Shown piece after piece: positions 8,079-14,589 of a DNA stretch of 20,408 nt (positions are counted from its first letter, which is position 1; every line of letters starts with the position of its first letter). Source of the DNA: Saonia sp964398035. Its GTDB lineage: Bacteria; Bacteroidota; Bacteroidia; Flavobacteriales; Flavobacteriaceae. The translations under genes and the position numbers were made by a program. The notes under the pieces are model-generated. The model made no database searches, was not told the origin of the DNA, and was given only the letters and a program-made list of their open reading frames with translations. The stretch lies in assembly GCA_964398035.1 (NCBI GenBank), contig CAYNLI010000043.1, positions 1 to 20,408 on the forward strand, written 5' to 3'.

Positions 8079-8106
8079 CCACCAGTTGCAAACTGGCGGA
8101 AGCGAG
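8079..8106 (-). repeat. REP-like element, copy 1
   Basis: A 28-bp element with hairpin CCAGTT (8082-8087), loop GCA, AACTGG (8091-8096), then CGG and an AGCG tail. It matches copy 4 (9923-9950) at 26 of 28 positions. It is enclosed by outer arms ATTCTCC (8052-8058) and GGAGAAT (8107-8113). The right arm coincides with the first bases of the gene-tail relic. Strand is given by the orientation in which GCT..CGC precedes the hairpin. Confidence 0.8.
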
Positions 8107-8107
8107 G

Positions 8108-8209
8108 GAGAATGTGGTGGCGATTACTGAACAAGATAAGGTTCAACTTTTTCAAAATAAAAGAGCCAATATAATAGTTAAAACAAGCCAAATGGTTATT
8201 GAATTTTAA
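8108..8209 (+). pseudogene. Orphan, diverged copy of the exonuclease/GIY-YIG gene 3' end
   Basis: This stretch of 33 codons plus TAA aligns without gaps to the last 33 codons and stop of the upstream gene (7911-8012). Both begin ENVVAI and end in SQ-[LM]-V-[LI]-EF-stop; 13 of 33 residues are identical and several others conservative. At DNA level the two share the 13-mer GGGAGAATGTGGT at the start and then diverge strongly, so the duplication is old or the copies came from different lineages. The relic lies in another reading frame, has no start codon (open back to a TAA at 8033, no ATG) and begins directly at the edge of REP copy 1. I infer the leftover tail of a second or former allele, not a functional gene. 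Confidence 0.75.
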
Positions 8210-8290
8210 AGTAACTAAATATTCTGTGTAACGTTAATGAACTAGTTTTGATACGTATACTAAAGTGTTATGTAATTATGAAAAAAATGA

Positions 8291-9190
8291 ATGCTTAAAT
8301 TTAATCATAAGCTAAACAAAGGGAAGAATCAGTTAATAGGGAATTTCAAACTTCCATATTCATTGAATGGATTGGCACACAACAGTGAAAAATGGATTAA
8401 TGAAAAGGATACAAAAAAAGTTGAATATACAATCGGACATCTATTTATAAATTATTTGCGACAAGTTGAAAAGAGGAAAGTGTTACACTTTTCTCAGAAT
8501 GAAGAAGATGGACATAAAAATCCCGATTTATTCGTAAACACAGAAGGAAAATTTATCGGCGTCCAAGTAACTCAATTTGTTATTAGAGATTATCTCTCAA
8601 GATTTAATCAAGCCAAAAATATTTGCGAAAAATTATCTGGTTTCATAAGCGATATTTACAAGCCACCAATTAAAATTAATATCCAAATCTGTACACCTTG
8701 GGATAGTGACGAAATTCCAAGAGGTAGGGAAAAGCTGTACAAAAGAATGTCAAAAGAAATTGCTATTAGTATCGAACAAAACATAAAGCAATTAACATCG
8801 AAAAAAGGATTCCTAAATTTTAACCTTAGCCGAACTGATTTTAAAGATATCGCTGAAAGCTATAATCTATTACCTATTCCAAATAACTATCAATCAAACT
8901 ACTTTGGCGATAATAACATTTATATTGATTATGGGTTCGACTATATTGTGATTTTTGAAGAGGACATAATAGAATCTGCACAAAAAATATACGATGATAA
9001 AAACAATGGAAATTCCGAAACACTAGTTATCTGGGGAGATGAAAATCAATTTTTGAATACAACCTCACATATAATTAAAGCCTTGAGAGAGAAATTCATG
9101 AACACAAGTTTTGAATCAGTTTATTTTTTAGGATTTCATAATTTAAAGGAAATTAAAGAAAGACGAATTAATTATAGTAAGATAAAATAA
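8291..9190 (+). CDS. Unrecognised protein, possible PD-(D/E)XK-like nuclease fold
   Basis: A 299-residue soluble protein without signal peptide, membrane segments or clear family match. Residues 77-96 (NPDLFV, then GVQVTQF) resemble the Pro-Asp ... Glu-x-Lys core of PD-(D/E)XK nuclease-like proteins, with Gln92 in place of Glu and Thr94 in place of Lys, as in some poorly known members with an EVT motif. This is suggestive only. Lys/Asn/Ile-rich composition, more AT-rich than neighbouring genes, and a position between REP copies 1 and 2 (its stop lies 5 nt before copy 2) suggest an acquired accessory gene. The ATG at 8291 is chosen because it is the first in frame; an overlapping ATG at 8278 opens only a six-codon frame. 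It may be a restriction, defence or repair enzyme, but no partner gene is present. No function is assigned. Confidence 0.7.
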   Translation: MLKFNHKLNKGKNQLIGNFKLPYSLNGLAHNSEKWINEKDTKKVEYTIGHLFINYLRQVEKRKVLHFSQNEEDGHKNPDLFVNTEGKFIGVQVTQFVIRDYLSRFNQAKNICEKLSGFISDIYKPPIKINIQICTPWDSDEIPRGREKLYKRMSKEIAISIEQNIKQLTSKKGFLNFNLSRTDFKDIAESYNLLPIPNNYQSNYFGDNNIYIDYGFDYIVIFEEDIIESAQKIYDDKNNGNSETLVIWGDENQFLNTTSHIIKALREKFMNTSFESVYFLGFHNLKEIKERRINYSKIK

Positions 9191-9195
9191 CTATC

Positions 9196-9223
9196 CTAGC
9201 TAACGCTAGTCTGAGACTAGTGG
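9196..9223 (+). repeat. REP-like element, copy 2
   Basis: Hairpin CTAGTC (9206-9211), loop TGA, GACTAG (9215-9220), preceded by GCTAACG and followed by TGG. It agrees with the reverse complement of copy 4 at about 20 of 28 positions, and several differences are compensatory within the stem. Short outer arms TAGC (9197-9200) and GCTA (9223-9226) are present. It starts 5 nt after the stop of the preceding gene. Confidence 0.7.
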
Positions 9224-9238
9224 CTATCTTCCCCGCTC

Positions 9239-9266
9239 CCTGCTCCCGCTAGTTTTTAACTAGTGG
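9239..9266 (+). repeat. REP-like element, copy 3
   Basis: Hairpin CTAGTT (9249-9254), loop TTT, AACTAG (9258-9263), preceded by GCTCCCG and followed by TGG. About 20 of 28 positions match the reverse complement of copy 4; the C-G to T-A change in the stem is paired on both sides. Same orientation as copy 2, 15 bp away. It lies 39 bp beyond the 3' end of the RAYT gene. Confidence 0.7.
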
Positions 9267-9305
9267 CGTACTGAGTAAGCCATCCGAGTAAAGTAAGGTG
9301 AATTA

Positions 9306-9863
9306 CTATTCCATAAACCCAATATCATCTATTTCCAAAGTAGCGTGGTTGTCAGCAAAGTTTCTTGCGCTACTATATTTATAGTCAACAGGGTCAGTAA
9401 CAAAACCAGATTCTACCGGGTTTTGATGAATGTAATCTATCTTTTGTTTAATGACCTTAGGACTCCATAATTCTATAGGTTTATTGTGATGTTGCCAAAA
9501 TTGGTATTTTGAAACATTTCCTTTTTGTTTTCCAGCCCGTTCAAACATCCATAATAGCCATTCTTTTCTACTTTCTTGTGAGTTTTCTTCTATAGCTTTT
9601 AGTATTTTTTTTGAAGTGTACTTTTTAAAATCACGTAATACACCAGAAGGATTTTCATTTGCAGAACGAAATATGAAATGTATGTGACTTGGCATAAAAC
9701 AGTATGCATAAATCTCCAATCCTTTTTCTTTTCTACAATATTGCATACTGTCTTCTAAAATGCTAAAGTATAATTGTCTTGTAAATACATCTATCCAATA
9801 AACAGTAGCAAAAGAAACAAAGTAGGAAGCAGTAGGGTTGTGAAATTTGTAATTTCTACTCAT
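9306..9863 (-). CDS. REP-associated tyrosine transposase (RAYT, Y1 HUH family)
   Basis: A 185-residue single-domain Y1 transposase of the IS200/IS605-related REP-associated group. The HUH metal motif is His60-Ile-His62 in YCFMPSHIHFIF, and the catalytic tyrosine is expected at Tyr144 in YIHQNPVESGFV, a hallmark of RAYTs (also WQHHNKPIEL near 123-132 and YKYSSARN near 161-168). These enzymes nick and rejoin single-stranded DNA at palindromic REP elements; they are usually single-copy and domesticated rather than self-mobile insertion sequences. The gene looks intact. It is flanked by inverted pairs of REP-like elements (copies 2 and 3 on the 3' side, 4 and 5 on the 5' side), which is the standard RAYT arrangement and strongly suggests these are its substrates. 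No typical insertion-sequence ends or target duplications were seen. Confidence 0.94.
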   Translation of the reverse strand: MSRNYKFHNPTASYFVSFATVYWIDVFTRQLYFSILEDSMQYCRKEKGLEIYAYCFMPSHIHFIFRSANENPSGVLRDFKKYTSKKILKAIEENSQESRKEWLLWMFERAGKQKGNVSKYQFWQHHNKPIELWSPKVIKQKIDYIHQNPVESGFVTDPVDYKYSSARNFADNHATLEIDDIGFME

Positions 9864-9922
9864 AAAGTAAAGATAGTAATCCTAATTTTACGATATCGAT
9901 AGCTTTAAAAACTACTTATGTT

Positions 9923-9950
9923 CCACCAGTTGCAAACTGGCGGTAGCGAT
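9923..9950 (-). repeat. REP-like element, copy 4
   Basis: Hairpin CCAGTT (9926-9931), loop GCA, AACTGG (9935-9940), then CGG and TAGCGAT. The outer arms CTTATGTT (9915-9922) and AACATAAG (9958-9965) are a perfect 8-bp inverted repeat not shared with the other copies. It lies 60 bp upstream of the RAYT start, in the opposite orientation to copies 2 and 3. Confidence 0.8.
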
Positions 9951-10029
9951 GGATGTAAACATAAGAGTAATAAATAAGTTTAGTAGGCTTGTACTGTGGT
10001 TTTATCGTTGTTTATTCTTACTCGGCACT

Positions 10030-10057
10030 CCACAAGTTAAAAACTGGCGGTAGCGAT
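10030..10057 (-). repeat. REP-like element, copy 5
   Basis: CAAGTT (10033-10038), loop AAA (10039-10041), AACTGG (10042-10047), then the same CGGTAGCGAT as copy 4. One stem mismatch is present. Outer arms TTACTC (10018-10023) and GAGTAA (10058-10063) enclose it. It lies 26 bp beyond the stop of the glutaryl-CoA dehydrogenase gene, where it could also form a 3' mRNA hairpin. Confidence 0.75.
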
Positions 10058-10083
10058 GAGTAATATGTTGAGAATTGTAATTT

Positions 10084-11262
10084 CTATTTAAAAGCACTAA
10101 GCCCTGTAATATCCATTCCTGTAATCAATAAATGAATATCGTGAGTGCCTTCATAGGTAATTACGCTTTCTAAATTCATCATATGGCGCATAATGGAGTA
10201 TTCGCCAGAAATACCCATAGCACCCAATACTTGTCTGGCTTCACGGGCAATATGTATGGCCATATCCACATTGTTTCGTTTTGCCATGGAAATCTGAGCC
10301 GTAGTGGCTCTACCTTCATTTTTTAACTGCCCCAATCTAAAAGTGAGTAATTGTGCTTTTGTGATTTCGGTAATCATTTCTGCCAATTTTTTCTGCTGTA
10401 GCTGAGTAGCTGCAATTGGTTTTCCAAATTGTATGCGTTCTTTGGCATATCGCAAAGCGGTGTCATAACAATCCATGGCCGCACCAATAGCGCCCCAGGC
10501 AATTCCAAAACGGGCAGAATCCAAACAACCTAATGGCGCACCCAATCCATTTTTATTGGGCAACAGATTTTCTTTGGGCACTTTTACATTATCAAAAATA
10601 AGTTCTCCAGTGGAAGATGCACGTAAAGACCATTTGTTATGGGTTTCGGGGGTGGAAAAACCTTCCATGCCACGTTCTACAATAAGTCCGTGGATTCTAC
10701 CTTCTTCATTTTTTGCCCATACTACAGCGATATCTGCAAATGGGGAGTTGGATATCCAAAGCTTGGCGCCGTTTAAAAGGTAATGATCTCCCATATCCTT
10801 AAACTTGGTTTCCATACCACTTGGGTTGGATCCATGGTTGGGTTCGGTGAGACCAAAACAACCCATAAATTCTCCTGTAGCCAATTTGGGCAAATATTTT
10901 TTTCGTTGTTCTTCAGAACCATATTCAAAAATGGGGTACATGACCAATGAAGATTGTACGGAGGCTGTGGAACGTACACCACTATCACCACGCTCAATTT
11001 CTTGCATAATGAGTCCGTAACTTATGTAATCTAATCCAGCACCACCATATTCCACAGGGATATAGGGACCAAAAGCACCAATTTCTGCCAAACCATTAAT
11101 GATCTGTTTTGGAAATTCAGCCTTTTGGGCATACTCTTCTATAATGGGAGAAATATCTCTTTTCACCCATTGTCTGGCGGCATCACGCACCAATTTATGT
11201 TCATCAGAAAGTAAATCGTCTAGATTGTAGTAATCGGGAGCTTCAAAAAGATCGGGTTTCAT
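10084..11262 (-). CDS. gcdH: Glutaryl-CoA dehydrogenase
   Basis: A 392-residue acyl-CoA dehydrogenase family flavoenzyme, full length. It matches glutaryl-CoA dehydrogenase closely: VRSTASVQSSLVMYPI (96-111) with Arg97 at the place of the human substrate-binding Arg94, GCFGLTEPNHGSNPS (134-148) for FAD/substrate contact, WISNSPFAD, SLRASSTGE, IQFGKPIAATQLQQKKLA, and TYEGTHDIH (369-377) with Glu371 as catalytic base, equivalent to human Glu370. The enzyme oxidises glutaryl-CoA and decarboxylates it to crotonyl-CoA in lysine and tryptophan breakdown, using FAD and passing electrons to ETF. It is monocistronic as far as seen, with its own promoter upstream and REP copy 5 downstream. A general acyl-CoA dehydrogenase is the alternative, but the GCDH-specific segments make this unlikely. 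Confidence 0.93.
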   Translation of the reverse strand: MKPDLFEAPDYYNLDDLLSDEHKLVRDAARQWVKRDISPIIEEYAQKAEFPKQIINGLAEIGAFGPYIPVEYGGAGLDYISYGLIMQEIERGDSGVRSTASVQSSLVMYPIFEYGSEEQRKKYLPKLATGEFMGCFGLTEPNHGSNPSGMETKFKDMGDHYLLNGAKLWISNSPFADIAVVWAKNEEGRIHGLIVERGMEGFSTPETHNKWSLRASSTGELIFDNVKVPKENLLPNKNGLGAPLGCLDSARFGIAWGAIGAAMDCYDTALRYAKERIQFGKPIAATQLQQKKLAEMITEITKAQLLTFRLGQLKNEGRATTAQISMAKRNNVDMAIHIAREARQVLGAMGISGEYSIMRHMMNLESVITYEGTHDIHLLITGMDITGLSAFK

Positions 11263-11276
11263 ACCTGTATTTTTAT

Positions 11277-11303
11277 CAAAGATAAATAAATGAAATATAA
11301 CAA
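11277..11303 (-). promoter_or_regulatory. Bacteroidota-type promoter of gcdH
   Basis: Read on the minus strand, TTG (11301-11303), 16 nt, then TATCTTTG (11277-11284), a full match to the TAnnTTTG -7 box. The box ends 14 nt before the ATG, giving a very short leader. Spacing is slightly under the usual 17-19. Confidence 0.5.
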
Positions 11304-11318
11304 TACACCCATATAAAG

Positions 11319-12053
11319 TTACATTTTTAAATAAAAGTCCTTAGTAAGATTAATGTAGTCTTGTGTGTATTGATGTCTGCCTGTTTCAATGACCAATTCG
11401 TTTATAATTATATTTTCTTCTTTAAAGTGAAATTCCAGCAGACTTCTTTTAATTTCTGAGCTAGAGGTTCCTTTTACACGGCATATTCGTTTTGGAAAAA
11501 GGCCAAATGTCTTGGCAAGTTGAATGAATGTTTTTTCTTCTTTAAATGGAACAATGGTTGAAAAAATACCATTATTGGAAAGTAACATGGAAACACTCTC
11601 TAACAATTCATCAAAAGGCAGGGATTGGTTTTGTCGTGCATTGTCCCTAGCCTCATTTCCACTGGGCACTTCTTCAGAATAAAATGGTGGATTGGATACA
11701 ATAAGGTCATATTGCTCTTCAATTTCTGCCTGCCCATCGAGCAGGTCATCCACTAACTCATCCAACCCTGCATGGAAACAAAAGAGCCGGTCTGCCCAAG
11801 GAGATTCTTCAAAATTATCCACACATTGTACATGGGCATCGGCATCAATTTCAATAGCTTCTATTGTATCAGAAATACTACGCTGGGCAAGCATCAACGC
11901 AATGACACCTGTCCCTGCGCCAATATCCATAATGGAAAATGGATTGTGTTCTAAAGACGCCCATGCCCCTAGCAATACACCGTCTGTACCAATTTTCATT
12001 GCACATTTGTCTTGCTGAACAGTAAATTGTTTAAATCTGAAAGGTTTATTCAT
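11319..12053 (-). CDS. trmN: tRNA1(Val) (adenine-37-N6)-methyltransferase
   Basis: A 244-residue SAM-dependent methyltransferase of the TrmN (YfiC) family. KIGTDGVLLGAW (20-31) is the family's N-terminal signature, DIGAGTGV (43-50) is the SAM-binding loop, EIDADA (68-73) holds the acidic residue that binds the ribose, and NPPFY (121-125) is the N6-adenine catalytic motif. The family methylates adenine 37 of tRNA1(Val) using S-adenosylmethionine. Length is normal (E. coli about 245). The gene has its own strong promoter. It lies on the same strand as the rpsP-rimM-sulfatase group but is separated from it by a gene relic, repeats and a terminator. Confidence 0.93.
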   Translation of the reverse strand: MNKPFRFKQFTVQQDKCAMKIGTDGVLLGAWASLEHNPFSIMDIGAGTGVIALMLAQRSISDTIEAIEIDADAHVQCVDNFEESPWADRLFCFHAGLDELVDDLLDGQAEIEEQYDLIVSNPPFYSEEVPSGNEARDNARQNQSLPFDELLESVSMLLSNNGIFSTIVPFKEEKTFIQLAKTFGLFPKRICRVKGTSSSEIKRSLLEFHFKEENIIINELVIETGRHQYTQDYINLTKDFYLKM

Positions 12054-12112
12054 TTTAAAAAGCTTGTCGGTTGAAGTGAATGTAAGTAATTTGAAGCACC
12101 AATAAATTTATT

Positions 12113-12143
12113 CAAAAATAACAACCTAATTACAATGACCAAA
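12113..12143 (-). promoter_or_regulatory. Consensus Bacteroidota promoter of trmN
   Basis: On the minus strand TTTG (12140-12143), exactly 19 nt, then TATTTTTG (12113-12120): a perfect fit to the TTTG-N19-TAnnTTTG consensus. The predicted transcript start is near 12106, leaving a leader of about 50 nt before the trmN ATG. Confidence 0.75.
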
Positions 12144-12197
12144 TAATCTTTAAACCTCTTAAATTATTTTTGCCCTAATGTATGGAGAGGAAGAAGA

Positions 12198-12425
12198 TTG
12201 CCACCGTTGGATATTTTTCCTTGCGCATATGAAATTCAGGTTTCTCAAGACGGAACTTCTTGGAATACAGTTCATGAAGGTGTTGGAGAAGAAATTGATA
12301 TGAGAATTTCATTTACTTCTGTACCTGCTAAATTCGTAAGAATAGTGCTGTCCAAGGACATAGAAAGCGAAGATGATATTCCATGGACCATGAGAGAAAT
12401 GGAGATTTATGGGTTGATAAAATAG
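12198..12425 (+). pseudogene. C-terminal remnant of an F5/8 type C (discoidin) domain protein
   Basis: About 68 residues from AYEIQVSQDGTSW to MREMEIYGLIK match the second half of an F5/8 type C (galactose-binding-like, discoidin) domain: the EIQVS strand, FVRIVLSKD and the final EMEIYG strand that ends such domains. The N-terminal half of the domain and any catalytic module are missing, there is no ATG (only TTG at 12198 within an open stretch from 12147), and a TAA closes the frame upstream at 12144. In flavobacteria these domains sit at the C-termini of secreted glycoside hydrolases and related carbohydrate-active enzymes. I infer the 3' end of a decayed polysaccharide-degradation gene, in keeping with the sulfatase next to it. 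Confidence 0.75.
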
Positions 12426-12429
12426 ACAT

Positions 12430-12502
12430 TGTCTCCTCGAGCGCAGTCGAGAGGCCTTCATCTTATAATGGATGTGAGTTCTCGACTCCGCTCGAACGGA
12501 CA
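12430..12502. repeat. Inverted pair of CTCGA-type palindromic repeats
   Basis: Two 25-bp units, 12430-12454 (with CTCGA-GCGCAG-TCGAG) and 12478-12502 (with CTCGA-CTCCGC-TCGAAC). The reverse complement of the first matches the second at 19 of 25 positions; they are 23 bp apart and can form one large cruciform. They sit between the discoidin relic and a terminator. Similar half-sites occur at 6441-6477 and possibly at the right window edge. Confidence 0.75.
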
Positions 12503-12511
12503 ACGAGTATT

Positions 12512-12558
12512 AATAAAAAATTCCAAATGCTCTTCTTGAGTGTTTGGAATTTTTTATT
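12512..12558. terminator. Strong bidirectional terminator hairpin
   Basis: AATAAAAAATTCCAAA (12512-12527) is perfectly complementary to TTTGGAATTTTTTATT (12543-12558). TG/TG forms two G-U wobbles in RNA and CTC/GAG closes a TTCTT loop, giving a 21-pair stem. It lies 16 bp from the sulfatase stop, so it ends the rpsP-rimM-sulfatase transcript, and it can also stop transcription from the left. Confidence 0.9.
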
Positions 12559-12574
12559 GGGGTGCTAAGCTAGA

Positions 12575-14011
12575 TTATTTTACTTTTCCAGGCACTCTAT
12601 TTTCAGAACCTTTGATTCCCGTAAGGGCATCCCCTAATTTCGCTCTCATATTATCGGCCAAAACTTTAATTTCTTCAACCACTTCTGGATAATCTGAGGC
12701 TACATTTTTAGTTTCACTAATATCTGATACCACATCATATAATTCTACTTCTTTTAAATCAATATGTGTGTATTCACCAGGAAGACCATCTTTTCCATTT
12801 TCTTGTCCGATCATGGTTCTATAAGTATGGGGAAAGTATAATTTCCATTTTCCAAAACGGACACCATGCAATTCATTGGTTTTATAGTAAAAGAAATAGG
12901 CCTCTTGTGGGCTTTGATCAGTTTCGCCAGTTAAAATTTTCCATACACTTTTTCCATCAATAATTTTATTCGGTAAGGAGGCGTTGGTGATTTCGGCAAT
13001 AGTGGGTAAAATATCAATGGCCATTACGGGTGTGTCAATGGTTTTACCAGCTTCCAATTTTTTAGGATAACGAATGATAAATGGTTCTCGTTGCCCACCT
13101 TCCCAAGCTGTTCCTTTTCCTTCCCTAAAAGGCAATGCACTTCCAGCATGGTTTCCATAGGCCAACCAAGGGCCATTGTCTGAAGTGAAGATCACTATAG
13201 TATTGTCATCGATATCATTTTCTTTGAGCGATTTTAAAATTTGACCTACAGACCAATCAATTTCCATAATAACATCTCCATACAACCCTCTTTTAGATTT
13301 TCCTTTAAACTTGTCCGAAACATATAAGGGCACATGTGGCTGTGGATGTGGAACGTAAAGAAAAAATGGCTTGTTTTTGTTTTTATGAATAAAGGCCACA
13401 CTTTTTTCCGTAATCATTGTGGTTAAATTAGATTGGTCTGTTAAGGTATCGATCACTTTTTCATTTTCATAAAGCACAAGTGGGTCAAAATTAAAAACAG
13501 TTCCTTGTAATGGATGGCTGGGCCACATATCATTGGAATATGGAATGCCAAAAAACTCATCAAAACCTTGGTTGTTGGGCATAAATCTGGAATCGTCCCC
13601 AAGGTGCCATTTACCATATATGGCGGTCTTATATCCTTTGGATTTTAATAGCTCAGCTAGAGTGGTCTCTGAAGGGTTCAATCCTATATCACTATTAGGC
13701 ATAAGGGCATTGTGTATACCAATACGGTTAGGATAACAGCCTGTTAAAATACCTGCCCTAGATGCTGAACATACTGCTTGTGCCGCATAAAAACTGGTTA
13801 GTTTCACCCCTTCTTTTGCCATTTGGTCCAAATGCGGAGTTTTAATATTTGGTGCTCCAAAAACACCTACATCTTGGTAGCCTTGGTCATCAGTAAAAAT
13901 AAGAACAATGTTTGGGGGTCTGTTAGATGTGTCTTTTGTTTTTTTAGCAGATTTGTCAGTGCAAGAGCATAAACAAAAAAGGGAAAGGGTAAGAAATATA
14001 TATTTTTGCAT
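12575..14011 (-). CDS. Formylglycine-dependent sulfatase, lipoprotein (S1 family)
   Basis: A 478-residue arylsulfatase-type enzyme with a lipoprotein signal (hydrophobic 4-16, lipobox LCSC with Cys17), so probably membrane-anchored. Metal ligands Asp41-Asp42 lie in IFTDDQG. Cys81 in CSASR fits C-x-[PA]-x-R, the site converted to formylglycine, so an anaerobic-type or other maturase is needed. GKWHLG (133-138), PHPQPH (221-226) and SDNGPW (277-282) supply further active-site residues. Sulfatases remove sulfate from polysaccharides such as those of marine algae; the substrate here is unknown. The gene starts 39 nt after the rimM stop on the same strand, so it may be cotranscribed with the ribosomal genes, an odd place for a catabolic enzyme. 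A strong terminator follows. SulfAtlas subfamily was not assigned. Confidence 0.94.
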   Translation of the reverse strand: MQKYIFLTLSLFCLCSCTDKSAKKTKDTSNRPPNIVLIFTDDQGYQDVGVFGAPNIKTPHLDQMAKEGVKLTSFYAAQAVCSASRAGILTGCYPNRIGIHNALMPNSDIGLNPSETTLAELLKSKGYKTAIYGKWHLGDDSRFMPNNQGFDEFFGIPYSNDMWPSHPLQGTVFNFDPLVLYENEKVIDTLTDQSNLTTMITEKSVAFIHKNKNKPFFLYVPHPQPHVPLYVSDKFKGKSKRGLYGDVIMEIDWSVGQILKSLKENDIDDNTIVIFTSDNGPWLAYGNHAGSALPFREGKGTAWEGGQREPFIIRYPKKLEAGKTIDTPVMAIDILPTIAEITNASLPNKIIDGKSVWKILTGETDQSPQEAYFFYYKTNELHGVRFGKWKLYFPHTYRTMIGQENGKDGLPGEYTHIDLKEVELYDVVSDISETKNVASDYPEVVEEIKVLADNMRAKLGDALTGIKGSENRVPGKVK

Positions 14012-14050
14012 TTGTAGATGAATTTATAACGATTTTGAAGATAGGGAAGT

Positions 14051-14578
14051 TTACCCTAAATACAAATCCACTAGACCTTCAGGTGTGGTTACGTGTATCG
14101 TTTTATTTTTTCTATCCACTTTGGTGACAATATCATCATTGATAGGAATCAATAATTGTTTGTCTCCTTTCTCTACTTCAAATAACGCTTGGGAAGTGGT
14201 GTCGTTTACACCAGTGATAACGCCTATGTTGCCATGCATGCTGTCTTCCATGGCAAAACCGATGACTTCATGGTAGTAGAACTTATTACCAGATAGTTTG
14301 GGAAGGAATTTTAAAGGTAAATAAAGTTTAGCCTTAAGAATTCTATTGGCATCTTCTTCGGTGTTCACTTCTTCAAATCTGATACGAAGTAAGCTAGATT
14401 TGTGCAAGACACATTTTTCAATAAAAAATGGAACCAGATTGTCTCCTATTGAAACAAATACTGATTCCATATTTTCGTAAATTTCGGGTTCGTCGGCATC
14501 TATTTTCACCAATACCTCGCCCTTAAAACTATATTTTGAAACGACTTTGCCTAGGTAGAAACAATCTTCCTTTTGCAT
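14051..14578 (-). CDS. rimM: 16S rRNA processing / 30S maturation factor RimM
   Basis: A 175-residue protein of normal RimM size. The N-terminal beta-barrel begins FYLGKVVSKYSFKGEVLVKI (7-26), the family signature, and the C-terminal PRC-barrel covers about 98-175 (FYYHEVIGFAMED, GVITGVNDTTSQALFEV, LLIPINDDIVTKVD). RimM helps assemble the head of the 30S subunit and binds ribosomal protein S19. It starts 11 nt after the rpsP stop, forming the common rpsP-rimM unit. Confidence 0.96.
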   Translation of the reverse strand: MQKEDCFYLGKVVSKYSFKGEVLVKIDADEPEIYENMESVFVSIGDNLVPFFIEKCVLHKSSLLRIRFEEVNTEEDANRILKAKLYLPLKFLPKLSGNKFYYHEVIGFAMEDSMHGNIGVITGVNDTTSQALFEVEKGDKQLLIPINDDIVTKVDRKNKTIHVTTPEGLVDLYLG

Positions 14579-14589
14579 CCGTTTTAAAT

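Noticed and set aside
8033..8107. Open stretch upstream of the gene-tail relic as part of a real gene
   Set aside because: It has no start codon and mostly reads through the REP hairpin; no similarity to the parent gene's preceding codons.
8278..8298. Six-codon frame (MKKMNA) overlapping the start of the 8291 gene as a leader peptide
   Set aside because: Too short, no pause motif or attenuator structure; likely chance.
9306..9863. Complete IS200/IS605 insertion sequence
   Set aside because: The protein carries RAYT hallmarks, and there are no single left/right ends around it, only multiple REP-like elements.
8077..10063. CRISPR array made of the repeated 28-bp units
   Set aside because: Copies are palindromic, irregularly spaced, in both orientations and interrupted by genes; no cas genes.
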